Below, piece after piece: positions 1 to 12,407 of a stretch of 64,000 nt of DNA. Made by a program: the position numbers and the translations under genes. How positions within the stretch are numbered: the first letter of the stretch is position 1; each line of letters begins with the position of its first letter. Source of the stretch: Buxus sempervirens. Taxonomy: Eukaryota > Streptophyta > Magnoliopsida > Buxales > Buxaceae. Below the pieces are notes generated by a model. It was not told the origin of the DNA and searched no databases. It worked only from the letters and a program-made list of their open reading frames with translations. The DNA is taken from NCBI GenBank assembly GCA_947561395.2, contig OX387187.1, positions 23,851,829 through 23,915,828 of the forward strand, given 5' to 3'.

Positions 1-218
1 GAAGGGATTTAATTTAAAGCAAGTGATGGTTATAAATTTAGCTGAATAATAATAATATGTTCAAATTTGTTTTTCTTAGGTAAGATGCTAGTATAGGCTA
101 TTGGTGGAGTGGCAAGTTCTTAATAAAATGGTTAAGAGGATGACCCTATAGAGAAATGGTGTAGTTGAGTATACATGGGATCATGAGTAAGTTAAGTGGT
201 TTGAGCACAACCATCGGC

Positions 219-229
219 CTATAAATAGG
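219..229 (+). promoter_or_regulatory. TATA box of LTR F
   Basis: CTATAAATAG within LTR F, about 370 bp upstream of a GTGAGTAGCA splice-donor-like site at 595. The same order (TATA, leader, donor) recurs in related LTRs G, I, J, K and C. Confidence 0.6.
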
Positions 230-594
230 TCCCTATTGGGTTGAATTAGGGTTTTGGCCGATCAAATGTGAAGGGAGATTCGTGAAACAGTGGAGGAAAG
301 CAAGGGTCGGAGGAGGAGTTGCGGCTGTTGCTCATCTCGATAAAGAAACTAGGGCAAAGTGGATAGGAGTGCTGGATCTGTTTGGGGACTACTCGGAAGT
401 AAGAAATCCTTCTGTCGGAAGTTGCTGAAACTGCCGGAGGTTACTGTGATCGGCCCAACTTGGCTGTGCGATCAGAAGGAATCAGGAGAACCTGAGGTTG
501 AAGGTGAGCGTCGGCAAGCGGAAATCTCAGATCGTCTGCCGTGCGAGGTCTGAAGAGGAATTGAAATCTCTGAGTTAGAGGAGTTGCGATTCAA

Positions 595-604
595 GTGAGT
601 AGCA
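595..604 (+). other. Predicted 5' splice site in LTR F leader
   Basis: CAA|GTGAGTAGCA matches the plant donor consensus and the donors at the same place in K (CAG|GTGAGTAGCAC), I (CAG|GTAAGTAGCAC) and C (CAG|GTAGGTAGTA). A weak acceptor candidate (TTTATTTCAG) lies near 14137-14146. Splicing is inferred. Confidence 0.5.
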
Positions 605-1122
605 TCACTTTTCCTTCGTGTATTGAAACCGAATGCATGAATTTAATCGAGATTATATGCTATATGTGTTATTAGTGACTGAAATTGATATTATGAGTAG
701 ATCTTTGAATACAGAACATGATCTTGGTAGGATTAAATTCGATTTGATTCTAAATGGTTGTTATAGGTGTTATGAGCATGAGAGAGTGCTTGTAGAGTTT
801 TGATTTTAGGTCAGTCTTGGTTAGATTGAAATAGCAGTGAACAAAACATGTATCGGGAAATTCAGGGGAGCATCCGCTGGGTTGCCGCCCACTAATTATA
901 CTTGGCGGTAGCTTGGCGCATGGAAATCTTTGGGTCCGCCGAGTTGGCGCCAACTTTCCCAACTTAGCGCACACTCACTTTTTGGATGCGCTGACCTCGT
1001 GCTGACCTGGCGCCAACCTTCCCAACTCGGCGCACCTACCCAATTTTCATATTAAGTGCAGCTAATTATGTATACTTAAAATTTGATGGTTTTACCTCAT
1101 AAAAGCTAACCTATGGGAACTT

Positions 1123-1500
1123 AGTGTTATTGAAATTTTAGGGTGCTTATTATTGCTCCATTTACTTAAGTATTTACATGTAAATAAGGTTTTACCCCCC
1201 ATTTGGAACCAATAAAAATACTTCAAAGGTCCAATTCCCAGCTAATAAAAAGTCAACTTTCCAGTTCATGCCTAAATTTCCAGTTTTCCCGATTTTTATC
1301 AAAAATCCCGTTTTGGGTTTGATACCCAGATTAGTGATTCAGAAGCCCATAAAATTCTAGGAGATGTGTTTACCCTTCAATAGACTACAACCAGAATTTG
1401 AGGTCCCAAAACTTTTTGTCTCAGAATTGATTGCTTTTTTGGTATGGTGATCTTATAGGAGATCCTAAGACTATTCCACTCATCCAAAATGTGTTTTGAG
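1123..1500 (+). repeat. Sequence block shared by F, G and, in part, LTRs A and B
   Basis: A block starting near CTCCATTTACTTAAG and running through a C-rich stretch and AATAAAAAGTCAACTTT recurs at about 11655-12100 (LTR G). A diverged ~140-bp core of it recurs at 22355-22500 (LTR B) and 26140-26290 (LTR A). F and G are plus-oriented LTRs while A and B are minus-oriented, so the block lies the other way round relative to LTR polarity. Confidence 0.7.
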
Positions 1501-1770
1501 GATTTTATGACATTCATTTTAATTGATTTGGATTATGAAAGCGAAATTGAGAATCTAGGAACTGTTTGCTGATTTATGTTTAATCGAAGTTTGGATGCTG
1601 TAATTGTTTCTGTATAATGTGTTTACTTCTGAAAAGTCAGTTTTGAAACCATATTTGTTTTGCGGGAATTCATCTACACTATTATGCTAGTTCATCATTG
1701 AATGCACTATAAAACCCCGAATTTTCACAAATATTAAAATAAAATAATAATTAGTATTCTTGAGGATTAT

Positions 1771-2804
1771 TGTAAATGTGAAAACTCACACTCCTGTTAT
1801 GGCAAATGATTTACAAATTATGTTTCTAATGAAGCTTCAAGATGTGTAGATTAAACAATGAAAATTCATTAAATTCAGTAAAGAAGAAGAAGTTGGTGCC
1901 ACCACACTGCTACCACGCCGCTGCCACCCCCGCTGGCAGCGCATAAGGGAATTCGTGTGTCGAAAGTGAGGATCGTGCACCTGCCGCGTACTCTCCCGCT
2001 AGCAGCTCGCTAGCAGCGCGCGTTTAACTGATTCAACTCACTCTGAGTGGGACTTGAGTTTGCTACCAGCCGTCTACTTCGATCGCTTCACGACGCTACC
2101 AGCGCTCGACGCGATCTGTGTTTTATTCTTTAAATAGACGAGTTGTAATTTTCAATTGGGACTTTTTCTTTGGATCATTTGTTTTTCGAATCTTGAGGTG
2201 TTTGAGATTCGATCAAATCTTCTTTAGAGAGTCGACGATTGAGTGAGGGGGAGATCTAAGATAGATCGCCTGGAATTGAAGACAGTGGATTCTTCTTCAA
2301 TTCAGAACTTCATCTGATCGTGTGATCGCCTGGACTGGTGATCGGCCTTGATTGATGCGTAGGTGGATTCCTACCGCATTGGATCGTCTCAGTGGATTCT
2401 GAGAGGATTGTTGCGATCTGGATTGATCGTGTCCTGCAGCTTGTGGATTCAAGCTGTGTTGCAGTTCGTGGATTCGAACTGTGGATCACTGGTAAGTGAT
2501 TGTCTGCGATCTGGACTGATCGTGTTCTGCAGCTTGTGGATTCAAGCTGTGTTGCAGTTCGTGGATTCGAACTGTGGATTGCTGTTGAGTGAGTCAAATT
2601 GTAAAGGTTAAGTATGTACTCCTTTGTAATTGTCTTTTCATTCAATAGTGGATTTTGAAGGGTTAGTCGCCTCATATAGACTCGAGGTTTTTCCTGGATC
2701 TGGATTCAGGTTTCCTCGTATAATTCTTTGTGTACTGTTTCCGCATTGTTCAATTCTAAATTGTTATAGATCGTGGACCTTAAGAGTAGATCTCTACTTT
2801 TTCA
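1771..2804 (+). repeat. 5' LTR of copia H
   Basis: TG...CA bounded, 1034 bp. It contains a TATA-like TTTAAATAGAC near 2129, GC-rich inverted repeats (around 1915-1940 and 1997-2022), and a tandem duplication of a roughly 75-bp unit at 2413-2585. It ends one base before AGTGGTATCAAAGCC. Confidence 0.95.
2413..2585 (+). repeat. Tandem hairpin modules in copia LTR
   Basis: Two roughly 75-bp units each carry two short hairpins with the same six-base loop TGGATT but different 7-bp stems: CAGCTTG/CAAGCTG and CAGTTCG/CGAACTG. Each hairpin is 20 bp. The same arrangement is in the 3' LTR at about 10581-10753. Confidence 0.8.
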
Positions 2805-2806
2805 AG

Positions 2807-2819
2807 TGGTATCAAAGCC
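2807..2819 (+). other. Primer-binding site of copia H
   Basis: TGGTATCAAAGCC, two bases after the 5' LTR. It matches the 3' end complement of plant initiator methionine tRNA (usual form TGGTATCAGAGC) with one change. Confidence 0.9.
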
Positions 2820-2864
2820 TATTCACTTTGAATTGCTATACATAGTGTGATCTAGATCTATAGC

Positions 2865-5800
2865 ATGGATTTTGGAAAAGAAGGAGGATCTGCCTCTAGA
2901 CCTCCTTTATTTGAAGGTAACAATTATTCTTACTGGAAAGCTAGAATGAGAGCTTACCTGAAATCAATCGATGAGCGTGTCTGGCTCTCGGTTTGTAATG
3001 GTTATCATTCACTTGTGATCACAACAGAAGTAGGTGTTGTGATCCCCAAACCTCATGATCAGTGGACTAAAACTGAATCTGATCAATGTGGATGGAATAA
3101 CAAGGCAATGAATGCCTTATTTTGTGCTGTTAGTGTTGAGGAATTCAGGAGAATTTCCTCATGTGAAGTCGCTAAGGAAGCTTGGGACATCCTAGAGGTC
3201 ACTCATGAAGGAACCTCAGCTGTCAAGTTGTCCAGACTTCAGAGACTTACTACATCTTTCGAAACTCTGTATATGAAAGATGATGAATCTTTTGATGAGT
3301 TTTATGCTAAACTCTCAGATATTGTTAATTCTAGTTTTAATCTTGGAGAAAAGATTTCTACATCAAAGGTTATTAGAAAAATCTTAAGATCTTTGCCTGA
3401 AAGATTCAGACCTAAAGTAACTGCAATACAAGAGGCAAAAGATGTAGATAACATGAGAATAGAAGATCTGGTAGGATCTTTACAGACTTATGAGCTAGAT
3501 CTGAATATTCCAAAAAGAAATAAAGGAATAGCTCTTAAATCTGTAAAATCTGTTAATACTGAAGAATCAGATAATTCTGATGTTGATATGGATGAACTTG
3601 TCCTCTTAGCCAAAAAGTTTAAGAAAATGTTTAAAAAGAGACAATCCACTTCTTCATCATCCATCGACAGATCTAATAGGAGATCTGATAAGAAAATGTC
3701 TGATCCGAGAAAGGAGAAGAAATCTTCTCAGAATGATGAGGTTCAATGTTACAAATGTAGAGGATTTGGACATGTTGCCTCTGATTGTCCCTCAAAAGAT
3801 AAAAAGAAAAAGACTAATTATCAGGTTACTTGGGATGACAGTAACACTGATAATTCTTCACAATCTGATGAGGATATGTCTGTTAATTTTACTGCTTTCA
3901 ATTCTTTTTACTCATCCTCCTCTGGTAGTTCAATCTCTGGAATTGCAGGAGATAACAAAGAGACTTTATCAGATGATGAAGAAGAACTACAAGAAGCATA
4001 CAATCAGCTCTATAAGGAATTCAATAGAGCTCAGAAAAAAATCAAGAAACTGAGTAAAAAATTGAAGGAATCAGAAACAGAGAAAAAGAAAGCTCTTGCA
4101 GAAATAGATTCAATAAACCAGAAGTTACTTGAAAAACATGCTAAAGAAAATTCTCTGGTAACTTCTCTAACTGAAAAAACTGAAAAAATAAAAGAAAAGG
4201 AAGCTCAGATTTCTGAACTACAAGGTAAAGTGATTGAACTTGAGAAAGTTTCAAATTCAAGTAAATCTAATGCTTCAAATTCTTCTGCAGGAAATCTTCA
4301 AATTGATGAGGAATCAACTTCAAAGGAAGTTCCTGAAAGCTCAAATTCTGCTGGAAAAAGAATGAGTGTAAGTAATCAAACCAAGGAATCTTCACAGAAA
4401 ATCTCTGCTGGAGAAGTAAGATCAACAGGTAAATCTTCAACTTCTGAGAAATCTAAATCTGTACAGTTTAGAAATACTGGCAAGTCTAGAAATGTTGATT
4501 TTTCTGAAAATAGGTTTATACCTGTATGCCATCACTGCAATAAAAAAGGTCATATAAGACCAAAGTGTTATGCACTGTATGGTTTCCCTGATGGATATTT
4601 TGAAAATAAGAGAAAGGTAAATCATAGTCAGTCCCTGGACTTATACAACAGATTTGACTCTCTGTTAAAATTGACTGAAACATTAAATCAGGAAGTCTCA
4701 AATTTATCTAAGAAGCTTCCTTCAAAAACTCAAGTAGTTGATGAAGGTACTGTTCAGAAGACTTCTGAGAAACAGATTTGGGTAAGAAAAGATTCATTAG
4801 TTGCTAATGTGGTTCATGTAGCTTTAAAAGCTCATGATGTCAACATGTGGTACTTGGACAGTGGGTGTTCAAGACACATGTGTGGTCATAAGGCTATGTT
4901 CAGTACCTTTGAAGAACATTTTGGTGGAAGTGTTACATTTGGTGATGGAAGCACTTCCCAAGTTAAAGGGAAAGGAACTGTTACAAGTCCAAATGGAGTC
5001 TGCTTAAAGAATGTTCTATTTGTATCTGGTTTGAAAGCAAATCTTATCAGTATTAGCCAATTATGTGATTCCAGATTATTTGTTAATTTTACCAGAAAAG
5101 AATGCAAAATATTGGATAAATCTGGTAGAACTGTTCTTGTAGGTGAAAGAACAAGTGATAATTGCTATGGGATTATTGGAAACAATGAGTGTTCTTTAAA
5201 ATCCTCCATAGGCAATGAAATTGATTTGTGGCATAGGAGACTTGGCCATATTAACTATAGAGATTTGTCAAAAATCTCTAAGTCTGAGTTGGTTAGAGGA
5301 ATTCCCAAGTTTGGGAAAAATAAAAAGAAAGGAATGTGTGGTCCTTGCAACCAAGGAAAACAAATCAAAGCCACACACAAGAAAACCAACACTGTAGGAA
5401 CATCAAGACCATTAGAACTGATTCATATGGATTTAATGGGACTTACAAAGACTGAAAGTCTGGGAGGAAAGAAATTTATATTTGTTGCAGTAGATGACTA
5501 CAGCAGATATACCTGGGTAGACTTTCTAAGAGAAAAATCTGAATGTTTCAACTGTTTTAAACATCTGTGCTGCCAAATTCAAGTTGAAAAGAACTTGCAA
5601 ATAGGAAAGATTGTAAGAATCAGATCTGACCATGGGACAGAATTTGAGAATCAAATGTTTTCCAATTTCTGTGAAGAACATGGAATCAAACATGAATTTT
5701 CTGCTCCTAAGACCCCACAACAAAATGGAGTTGTGGAGAGGAAGAACAGAGTTTTACAAGAAATGGCTAGAACCATGATGATAGCCAAGAAAATTTCAAC

Positions 5801-7829
5801 AAAATTCTGGGCTGAAGCTATAAACACTGCCTGTTACATTAGTAACAGAGTTTATATCAGATCTGGATGGAAACAAACTTCCTATGAACTTTGGAAAGGA
5901 AAACAGCCAAATTTGAAATATTTTAGAATATTTGGAAGTAAATGCTATATCTTAAGGGACAGAGAAAATCTAGGAAAATTTGATTCTAGAAGTGATGAAG
6001 GAATTTTTCTAGGATATTCTTCTTCTAGTAGAGCTTACAGAGTTTTTAATTTAAAAAAATCTGTTGTAATGGAATCTATAAATGTGCTAATTGATGATGA
6101 AAGTATTGACAGTGAAGTTTTGCAGGTTGTAGATGAAGAGGATGAAATCAGAGATGCTTCCTCAAGCACTGAAGTGGTTCCTCTGACAAAAACTCTCAAA
6201 GATCATCCTACTGAGCAAATTGTTGGAAATATTTCAGATGGTGTCAGAACAAGACATCAGGTACATAATGAGGTAAGATTTTCTTCTTATCTCTCTCAAT
6301 TTGAGCCAAAATCTTATAAAGAAGCATTGGTAGATGATTCTTGGTTGAATGCTATGCATGAAGAACTGAATCAATTTACTAGAAATAATGTTTGGAAGTT
6401 GGTTGAAAGACCCTCTGATCTGAATGTGATAGGAACCAAGTGGATTTTTAAAAACAAATCTGATGAGAATGGGATAGTAACCAGAAATAAGGCTAGGCTT
6501 GTTGCTCAGGGGTATACTCAAGTAGAAGGAATAGATTTTGATGAAACCTTTGCTCCTGTAGCTAGGTTAGAATCAATCAGATTACTGTTGTCTATTGCAT
6601 GTTACTTGAAATTTAAACTATTTCAAATGGATGTTAAGAGTGCCTTTTTGAATGGATATCTGAATGAAGAAGTCTATGTAGAGCAACCTAAAGGATTTGA
6701 GGACACAAATCATCCTAAATATGTCTATAAACTGAACAAAGCCTTGTATGGACTCAAACAAGCTCCTAGAGCTTGGTATGAGAGACTTACCTTCTTTTTA
6801 CTTGAATCTGGTTTTATGAGAGGAAATGTAGATAAAACTCTCTTTATTCAAAGAGAGTCCAATCATATTTTGATTGCTCAAATCTATGTTGATGACATAG
6901 TGTTTGGGTCCACTTCTGAAAATCATGCTCACTCATTTGCTGATTTAATGAAAAGTGAATTTGAAATGAGTATGATGGGTGAACTGAACTTTTTCTTAGG
7001 TCTTCAGATTTATCAATCTCAACAAGGAATTTTTTTCTCTCAAGCAAAATATTCAAGAAATCTTGTTAAGAGATTCAGCTTAACTCATGCTAAACATGCT
7101 AGGACTCCTATGAGTACTAGTTTAAAACTTGGAAAAGATGAATCTGGAAAGGTTGTAGACCCTACCCTGTACAGGGGAATGATTGGGAGTTTACTGTACT
7201 TAACAGCAAGTAGACCTGATATAAGCTTTAGTGTTGGAGTGTGTGCTAGATATCAGGCTAATCCTAAAGAATCCCATCTGAATGCTGTAAAAAGGATTAT
7301 AAAATATGTTAATGGGACTATTGATCTGGGAATCTGGTTTTCCAAAGAGACTAACCCACATCTAACTGGATACACTGATGCTGATTGGGCTGGGTGTATG
7401 GATGACAGAAAAAGCACCTCTGGTGGTTGCTTTTACATGGGAAATAATCTCATTGCCTGGTTAAGCAAGAAACAAAACTGTGTTTCTCTGAGTACTGCTG
7501 AAGCTGAGTATATTGCTGCAGGAAGCAGTTGTACTCAACTTATCTGGATGAAACAAATGTTATCAGATTATGGGGTAGATCAAGATCAAATGATTCTCTT
7601 CTGTGATAATCAGAGTGCCATAAATATCTCTAAGAATCCTGTTCAACACTCAAGGACCAAACATATAGATATCAGGCATCACTTTATAAGAGAGTTGATT
7701 GAAGACAAAACTGTTGTGATTGAATACATATCTACTGAAAAACAGTTGGCTGACATTTTTACCAAACCTTTAGATCAAAACAGATTTGAAACTCTTAGGA
7801 AATCCCTAGGAGTATGCTCTCAAAACTGA
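2865..7829 (+). CDS. Copia gag-pol polyprotein, intact
   Basis: One open frame of 1654 codons makes the capsid and replication enzymes of element H. Order seen: gag (about 1-290), zinc knuckle [14 protein letters not shown] (295-308), acidic region then a long coiled coil (about 370-465), second knuckle [14 protein letters not shown] (555-568), protease with DSG (Asp665), pre-integrase HRRLGH (~789), integrase core with Asp856, Asp922 and Glu958 (D-35-E), reverse transcriptase with YVDD (Asp1343/1344), and RNase H with TDAD near 1505 and SLSTAEAEY near 1545. The coiled coil and second knuckle are known for Sirevirus gag. The ATG lies 45 bp after the primer site. No stop, frameshift or missing catalytic residue was seen, so it looks competent; gag and pol share one frame. 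Confidence 0.95.
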   Translation: MDFGKEGGSASRPPLFEGNNYSYWKARMRAYLKSIDERVWLSVCNGYHSLVITTEVGVVIPKPHDQWTKTESDQCGWNNKAMNALFCAVSVEEFRRISSCEVAKEAWDILEVTHEGTSAVKLSRLQRLTTSFETLYMKDDESFDEFYAKLSDIVNSSFNLGEKISTSKVIRKILRSLPERFRPKVTAIQEAKDVDNMRIEDLVGSLQTYELDLNIPKRNKGIALKSVKSVNTEESDNSDVDMDELVLLAKKFKKMFKKRQSTSSSSIDRSNRRSDKKMSDPRKEKKSSQNDEVQCYKCRGFGHVASDCPSKDKKKKTNYQVTWDDSNTDNSSQSDEDMSVNFTAFNSFYSSSSGSSISGIAGDNKETLSDDEEELQEAYNQLYKEFNRAQKKIKKLSKKLKESETEKKKALAEIDSINQKLLEKHAKENSLVTSLTEKTEKIKEKEAQISELQGKVIELEKVSNSSKSNASNSSAGNLQIDEESTSKEVPESSNSAGKRMSVSNQTKESSQKISAGEVRSTGKSSTSEKSKSVQFRNTGKSRNVDFSENRFIPVCHHCNKKGHIRPKCYALYGFPDGYFENKRKVNHSQSLDLYNRFDSLLKLTETLNQEVSNLSKKLPSKTQVVDEGTVQKTSEKQIWVRKDSLVANVVHVALKAHDVNMWYLDSGCSRHMCGHKAMFSTFEEHFGGSVTFGDGSTSQVKGKGTVTSPNGVCLKNVLFVSGLKANLISISQLCDSRLFVNFTRKECKILDKSGRTVLVGERTSDNCYGIIGNNECSLKSSIGNEIDLWHRRLGHINYRDLSKISKSELVRGIPKFGKNKKKGMCGPCNQGKQIKATHKKTNTVGTSRPLELIHMDLMGLTKTESLGGKKFIFVAVDDYSRYTWVDFLREKSECFNCFKHLCCQIQVEKNLQIGKIVRIRSDHGTEFENQMFSNFCEEHGIKHEFSAPKTPQQNGVVERKNRVLQEMARTMMIAKKISTKFWAEAINTACYISNRVYIRSGWKQTSYELWKGKQPNLKYFRIFGSKCYILRDRENLGKFDSRSDEGIFLGYSSSSRAYRVFNLKKSVVMESINVLIDDESIDSEVLQVVDEEDEIRDASSSTEVVPLTKTLKDHPTEQIVGNISDGVRTRHQVHNEVRFSSYLSQFEPKSYKEALVDDSWLNAMHEELNQFTRNNVWKLVERPSDLNVIGTKWIFKNKSDENGIVTRNKARLVAQGYTQVEGIDFDETFAPVARLESIRLLLSIACYLKFKLFQMDVKSAFLNGYLNEEVYVEQPKGFEDTNHPKYVYKLNKALYGLKQAPRAWYERLTFFLLESGFMRGNVDKTLFIQRESNHILIAQIYVDDIVFGSTSENHAHSFADLMKSEFEMSMMGELNFFLGLQIYQSQQGIFFSQAKYSRNLVKRFSLTHAKHARTPMSTSLKLGKDESGKVVDPTLYRGMIGSLLYLTASRPDISFSVGVCARYQANPKESHLNAVKRIIKYVNGTIDLGIWFSKETNPHLTGYTDADWAGCMDDRKSTSGGCFYMGNNLIAWLSKKQNCVSLSTAEAEYIAAGSSCTQLIWMKQMLSDYGVDQDQMILFCDNQSAINISKNPVQHSRTKHIDIRHHFIRELIEDKTVVIEYISTEKQLADIFTKPLDQNRFETLRKSLGVCSQN

Positions 7830-9007
7830 AAATCAGGTTCTGTTTTGAGTTAATTTTGATGTAAAATGTCTCACATATCTGTTCAAAATGAATTTGTGTG
7901 TTCTTATTACTAAGATCTGTTTTCAGGAAGATTGAGTGTATGCATATTGACAGAAATGTCTTATTTTAACCAGCAACTTTGTCTGAAACACCTGTACGTA
8001 TTGAAGCTTATTGTGTGGTAAAGCTTGGGATCTATAGGCTATCACCTTTGTGAAAAGAAAAGTTTTGGAAATGGCTGCCATAGAGATTAGAGTGAAAGCC
8101 ACTGTAAATCTCAAAAAGAAAAAGATAAATAAGGTATATTCTTGGAATGAACTGTAAACTCAGGTTTTTTAAGGGTCAATGCCTTCTTTAAAAAGAAAAA
8201 GAGATCAGAAAAGGCTACCTATCTCTGATGTGCGAAAGCCACCAAAATGAAGTTGGGATATGTCTATACTTTTCAAGATTGTTTACGCTGAAATAGTCTT
8301 CTATATGTATGAAGTGTAAAAGTCAAAAATGTTGCTCATTTCTCTCAAGCATTGACTCATTAGTATGCATATGTGCTTAATATCTTGAAGAAAATTTATA
8401 GTATGAGAAACCATAAAGGAAATTTTGATCTTTGATATGAAATGTACCACATCTGAATTAACTTTGATAGGTACTTCAAGATTAGTTTTGTGATAAGTAC
8501 TTCTTAGATTGAATGGGTTGATTATCTGGATGATTTTTGGTTTAGCTAAAATCTCAGCTTTGTGTTTGGAAGTAGGAGGATGTCATGAAAAATTGATCAA
8601 ATCTCTTTTATAATTTTATGCTTTGAATCTGTAGTTTTTGTTGTTTGTGCATGTGCACCCTCTACGCCGCCAGTTGCTCGCTGGCAGCGTATTTTGTTTG
8701 TCTATATATAGGTGAAAGTGCGCTATTTTTTTTTACCCCTGTTCTTTTTCACCCTCTTCACTTTTCCCTCACCTCTCGCGTCGTGTCCCGGTGCTGCTGT
8801 CGCTGTCACCTTCTTCCTTCCTGCCTACTGTTCAGGTAAAATTTTTTTTACTATCTTCGTCCTGCTTCTCCATTTTTCTGCTTCCTAGTTCTGTAGTTTT
8901 CTCTCTTTATTCGAAGCTAGGGTTTAGTAGTTTTTTCAGCCATTAGGGCTTTCTCGTTTTGTTGGTTGGTGCTGTCTGTTTTCTCTTTCTCTTCCATTTC
9001 TTTTACC
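7830..9007 (+). other. Non-coding spacer between pol and env-position ORF
   Basis: About 1.2 kb without a supported gene. The first 800 bp are AT-rich with stops in all frames. The end holds a GC-rich motif, a TATA-like site and a pyrimidine-rich leader that may serve the downstream ORF. Confidence 0.6.
8660..8712 (+). promoter_or_regulatory. Possible internal promoter of copia H upstream of env-position ORF
   Basis: GTGCACC followed by CGCCAGTTGCTCGCTGGCAG resembles the LTR stretch at 1975-2022 (GTGCACC, then GCTAGCAGCTCGCTAGCAGC). It is followed by TCTATATATAGG at 8701-8712 and a CT-rich leader, as in the LTR where TTTAAATAG follows. Promoter function is inferred. Confidence 0.4.
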
Positions 9008-9682
9008 ATGCCTCTCAAGAGAAAGTCGAGAACTGATTCTCCTTCAACATCGTCTCCTCCTGTGAGGTCTCCTCCTGTGAAGTCTCCTCATGTGAGGTCT
9101 TCTCCTGTTATTCCTTCTCCTCCAGTGAGACCTCCTTCCCCTTCTCATTCTTCTGAACCGTTTGTAGGGAATGGTTTATCTGATTTCAATACCTTCTTTA
9201 AGCACAGGCCTCTTCTTCTGGAAAGGGCCATCAAGCTTGACTCTTTTTCTGAATCCCCTTTCTACTCATTGTTTTCGGACAATGGTTGGAAAAAATTTGC
9301 ATTACTTGGTGGTTTTGCTTATCCGAACCTGGTCCGTGAATTTTACTCTAATCTTCATCATCTCCATCTTGCCAGTCAAGGCTCTGTAAAAGCCTATGTC
9401 AGGGGAATTTCTTTCGACTTCTCGAAAGAGCTTATTTCCTCTCTTCTTGAACTGCCTCTTGTTGACTCTCCTTCTTTTAACTTTCTTGAGTCTCACACTA
9501 ATCCTCATATGGAGTCCATCATTCCCTCTCTAATCGTTCAGGGTGCTCCCTCTTCTATTAAGAACAAGCCCAACTATTTGCCTCATGGTTTGCTGCTGCC
9601 TGTTATTCTTTTTGCTGTGGATATGATGGTTGTTTTTGTTATGGTCTGTTCTGGGTGTTGTCTCCTGAATATGGGTGTATAA
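9008..9682 (+). CDS. Env-position ORF of Sirevirus-like element (putative plant transposon-protein domain)
   Basis: A 224-codon ORF between pol and the 3' LTR. The ATG at 9008 has A at -3; the frame opens further upstream only from non-ATG codons. The N-terminus is basic, then proline/serine-rich with near-repeats of SPPVRSPPV (residues 5-45). A globular part follows with FVREFY-like NLVREFYSNLHH and a VRGISFDFSKELISSLLELP motif, typical of the plant domain called 'putative plant transposon protein' found in SIRE1-type env-like ORFs. Family members are usually about twice as long. This one ends in a hydrophobic tail (DMMVVFVMVCSGCCLL) that looks like a frame slip into a new stop, so it is probably truncated. 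Its role is unknown; no real envelope function is shown. Confidence 0.65.
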   Translation: MPLKRKSRTDSPSTSSPPVRSPPVKSPHVRSSPVIPSPPVRPPSPSHSSEPFVGNGLSDFNTFFKHRPLLLERAIKLDSFSESPFYSLFSDNGWKKFALLGGFAYPNLVREFYSNLHHLHLASQGSVKAYVRGISFDFSKELISSLLELPLVDSPSFNFLESHTNPHMESIIPSLIVQGAPSSIKNKPNYLPHGLLLPVILFAVDMMVVFVMVCSGCCLLNMGV

Positions 9683-9928
9683 GGGGAGTGATAAGTAAGG
9701 GGGAGATAATGTCTGTCTTTCTTTCTTTCTTGCTGTCTGTCTTTCTTTCTTGAACAGTGTAAATGATTTTGTTATCTGTATATCTGTTTGTAAATGAATG
9801 CAATTCTGGATTAGTCCAAATCATTGTGTCTCTAGTTAACAGTGTGGTTTTAAATTTCTTGAATGGAAATCATCATTAACTAAGGTTGATATTAAAATCT
9901 GGTGTAAGGTTGTTGTCAGGAATTTGCC

Positions 9929-9939
9929 AAGGGGGAGAT
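9929..9939 (+). other. Polypurine tract of copia H
   Basis: AAGGGGGAGAT directly before the 3' LTR TG, the expected plus-strand primer site. A near copy, AAGGGGGAGATA, lies about 230 bp upstream near 9698. Confidence 0.85.
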
Positions 9940-10972
9940 TGTAAGTGTGAAAACTCACACTCCTGTTATGGCAAATGATTGACAAATTATGTTTCTAATG
10001 AAGCTTCAAGATGTGCAGATTAAACAATGAAAATTCATTAAATTCAGTAAAGAAGAAGAAGTTGGTGCCACCACACTGCTACCACGCCGCTGCCACCCCG
10101 CTGGCAGCGCATAAGGGAATTCGTGTGTCGAAAGTGAGGATCGTGCACCTGCCGCGTACTCTCCCGCTAGCAGCTCGCTAGCAGCGCGCGTTTAACTGAT
10201 TCAACTCACTCTGAGCGGGACTTGAGTTTGCTACCAGCCGTCTACTTCGATCGCTTCACGACGCTACCAGCGCTCGACGCGATCTGTGTTTTATTCTTTA
10301 AATAGACGAGTTGTAATTTTCAATTGGGACTTTTTCTTTGGATCATTTGTTTTTCGAATCTTGAGGTGTTTGAGATTCGATCAAATCTTCTTTAGAGAGT
10401 CGACGATTGAGTGAGGGGGAGATCTGAGATAGATCGCCTGGAATTGAAGACAGTGGATTCTTCTTCAATTCAGAACTTCATCTGATCGTGTGATCGCCTG
10501 GACTGGTGATCGGCCTTGATTGATGCGTAGGTGGATTCCTACTGCATTGGATCGTCTCAGTGGATTCTAAGAGGATTGTTGCGATCTGGATTGATCGTGT
10601 CCTGCAGCTTGTGGATTCAAGCTGTGTTGCAGTTCGTGGATTCGAACTGTGGATCACTGGTAAGTGATTGTCTGCGATCTGGACTGATCGTGTTCTGCAG
10701 CTTGTGGATTCAAGCTGTGTTGCAGTTCGTGGATTCGAACTGTGGATTGCTGTTGAGTGAGTCAAATTGTAAAGGTTAAGTATGTACTCCTTTGTAATTG
10801 TCTTTTCATTCAATAGTGGATTTTGAAGGGTTAGTTGCCTCATATAGACTCGAGGTTTTTCCTGGATCTGGATCCAGGTTTCCTCGTATAATTCTTTGTG
10901 TACTGTTTCCGCATTGTTCAATTCTAAATTGTTATAGATCGTGGACCTTAAGAGTAGATCTCTACTTTTTCA
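9940..10972 (+). repeat. 3' LTR of copia H
   Basis: 1033 bp, TG...CA, about 99% identical to the 5' LTR, followed by ATTAT (target duplication). One C is missing from a C-run compared with the 5' copy. Confidence 0.95.
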
Positions 10973-11156
10973 ATTATTATGGATGGAAATAATTTATTAT
11001 TGTAGAGAATATCCTTATTAGTGGAGATCAGGAGTTTAGCGCAGATCGAAGTGTCTGATCGCGAGTTATCGCGATAAGATTAATATTTTAAAGCTAATGT
11101 ATTTTGATTGGGCGATGTGCGTTGAGTTTGTTGTGCGTGAGTTGCATGGGATAGAA

Positions 11157-11169
11157 GGTATATAATAAG
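11157..11169 (+). promoter_or_regulatory. TATA box of LTR G
   Basis: GGTATATAATAAG about 225 bp upstream of the predicted donor CGGTGACACTGTTTT (around 11386), which aligns with the K donor GGTGAGTAGCACTGTTTT. Confidence 0.5.
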
Positions 11170-12407
11170 TGAAATAACCTAACAGAATACTCTTGTATTC
11201 GTATCCCTCAGCCGCAAGAGAGAACCCACGACTGAGAGCAATCAAGGGAAGAAGAAGAAGAAGAAAGAGGGAGAGAGGCCACTGTTCTTGAGTCTCTTGT
11301 CATCCCAGAGTTGATTTGCATCCTTGAAGAGGTGTGGAGTGTTGCTAGTTAGAGGAAGAAGAGGAAGAAAGCATGATAAGAGGTCGGTGACACTGTTTTA
11401 CGTTCGTTTAATCTTCAAACCATGTTTTTATGATGTAGATATATGTATAATGCATGATATAATCATTATAAGTATTATGGGATTGCTTAGAATAGGAAAA
11501 ATCACGTTTTGGAAGTGTTTATGTTCGTTTTTAGGAGACCGCCGACCTCGACTATGTCGACTATCCTCGGCAATCCTCGGCGCTAGTTATAGATCTTAGA
11601 CCGCCGAAGACTGCGAGAAGAGTTATCGTCGGCGCTCTGTTTGTAAATGTCCTGTGTATTTATTGCTCCATTTACTTAAGTCTTTACATATAAATAAGGT
11701 TTTACCCCCCATTTGGAACCAATAAAAATACTTCCAAGGTCCAATTCCCAGCCAATAAAAAGTCAACTTTCTAGTTCATGCTTAAATTTCCAGTTTTCCC
11801 AGTTTTTTTTATCAAAAAACCCGTTTTGGGTTTGATACCCAGATGAGTGATTCAGAAGCCCATAAAATTCTAGGAGATGTGTTTACCCTTCAATAGGCTA
11901 CAACCAAAATTTGAGCCCGAAACTCCTTGTAGTTTTGTCTAGAAAAATTATATACCAAAAGTCAACGTTTTTAACCATACTTAGAATATTTTTGGGGTCC
12001 GAAAAGTTTTTTTTCGAGAATCAATTGATTTTTGGTATGGTGACCTTATTGGGAATCCTAAGACTATTCCACTCATCCAAAATGTATTTTGGGAACTTTA
12101 CGACATTCTTAGTCCCAAATCATTATAAAATAGGTTATTTGGATTTCCACCACTTGTAACACTTCTCTAAGATTATTCTTAAGGTGTCTCTGAAGGCCAA
12201 TTATACTAAAGGGTTCATATTAGATATTTAACCACTTGAGTTTTCCATTATTAAGATAATCCCATAATCAATATGAGTACATACTAATGAACTGGTTATG
12301 GAACAACACTTTGGATTACCGATTGAACATGAAAGAACTATGATTATAAACAATATTGGACTGTGAATGATTGTACAATGGTTTGGTGGCTAGTTTTATA
12401 AATAATC

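Larger units (their letters stand above)
1771..10972 (+). mobile_element. Complete Ty1/copia retrotransposon H, Sirevirus-like
   Basis: A 9202-bp element with both LTRs, a primer-binding site, one gag-pol ORF, an env-position ORF and a polypurine tract. It is flanked by the perfect 5-bp duplication ATTAT (1766-1770, 10973-10977). Sirevirus features are the ~1-kb LTRs, a long gag with a coiled coil and two CCHC knuckles, and an extra ORF between pol and the 3' LTR. By eye the LTRs differ by about nine substitutions and one indel over 1.03 kb (about 0.9%), mostly transitions, so insertion is recent. It lies inside LTR G and is the youngest insertion on the left side of the window. Confidence 0.95.

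Noticed and set aside
359-553. 64-codon ORF in LTR F
   Set aside because: Lies in the leader exon; no similarity recognised and no equivalent open frame found in K. Kept only as a possible exon 1 for the LTR frame discussed in findings.
2310-2675. 121-codon minus-strand ORF in the copia LTR (also at 10478-10921)
   Set aside because: Covers the tandem hairpin modules of the LTR; the repeated peptide merely mirrors the DNA repeat.
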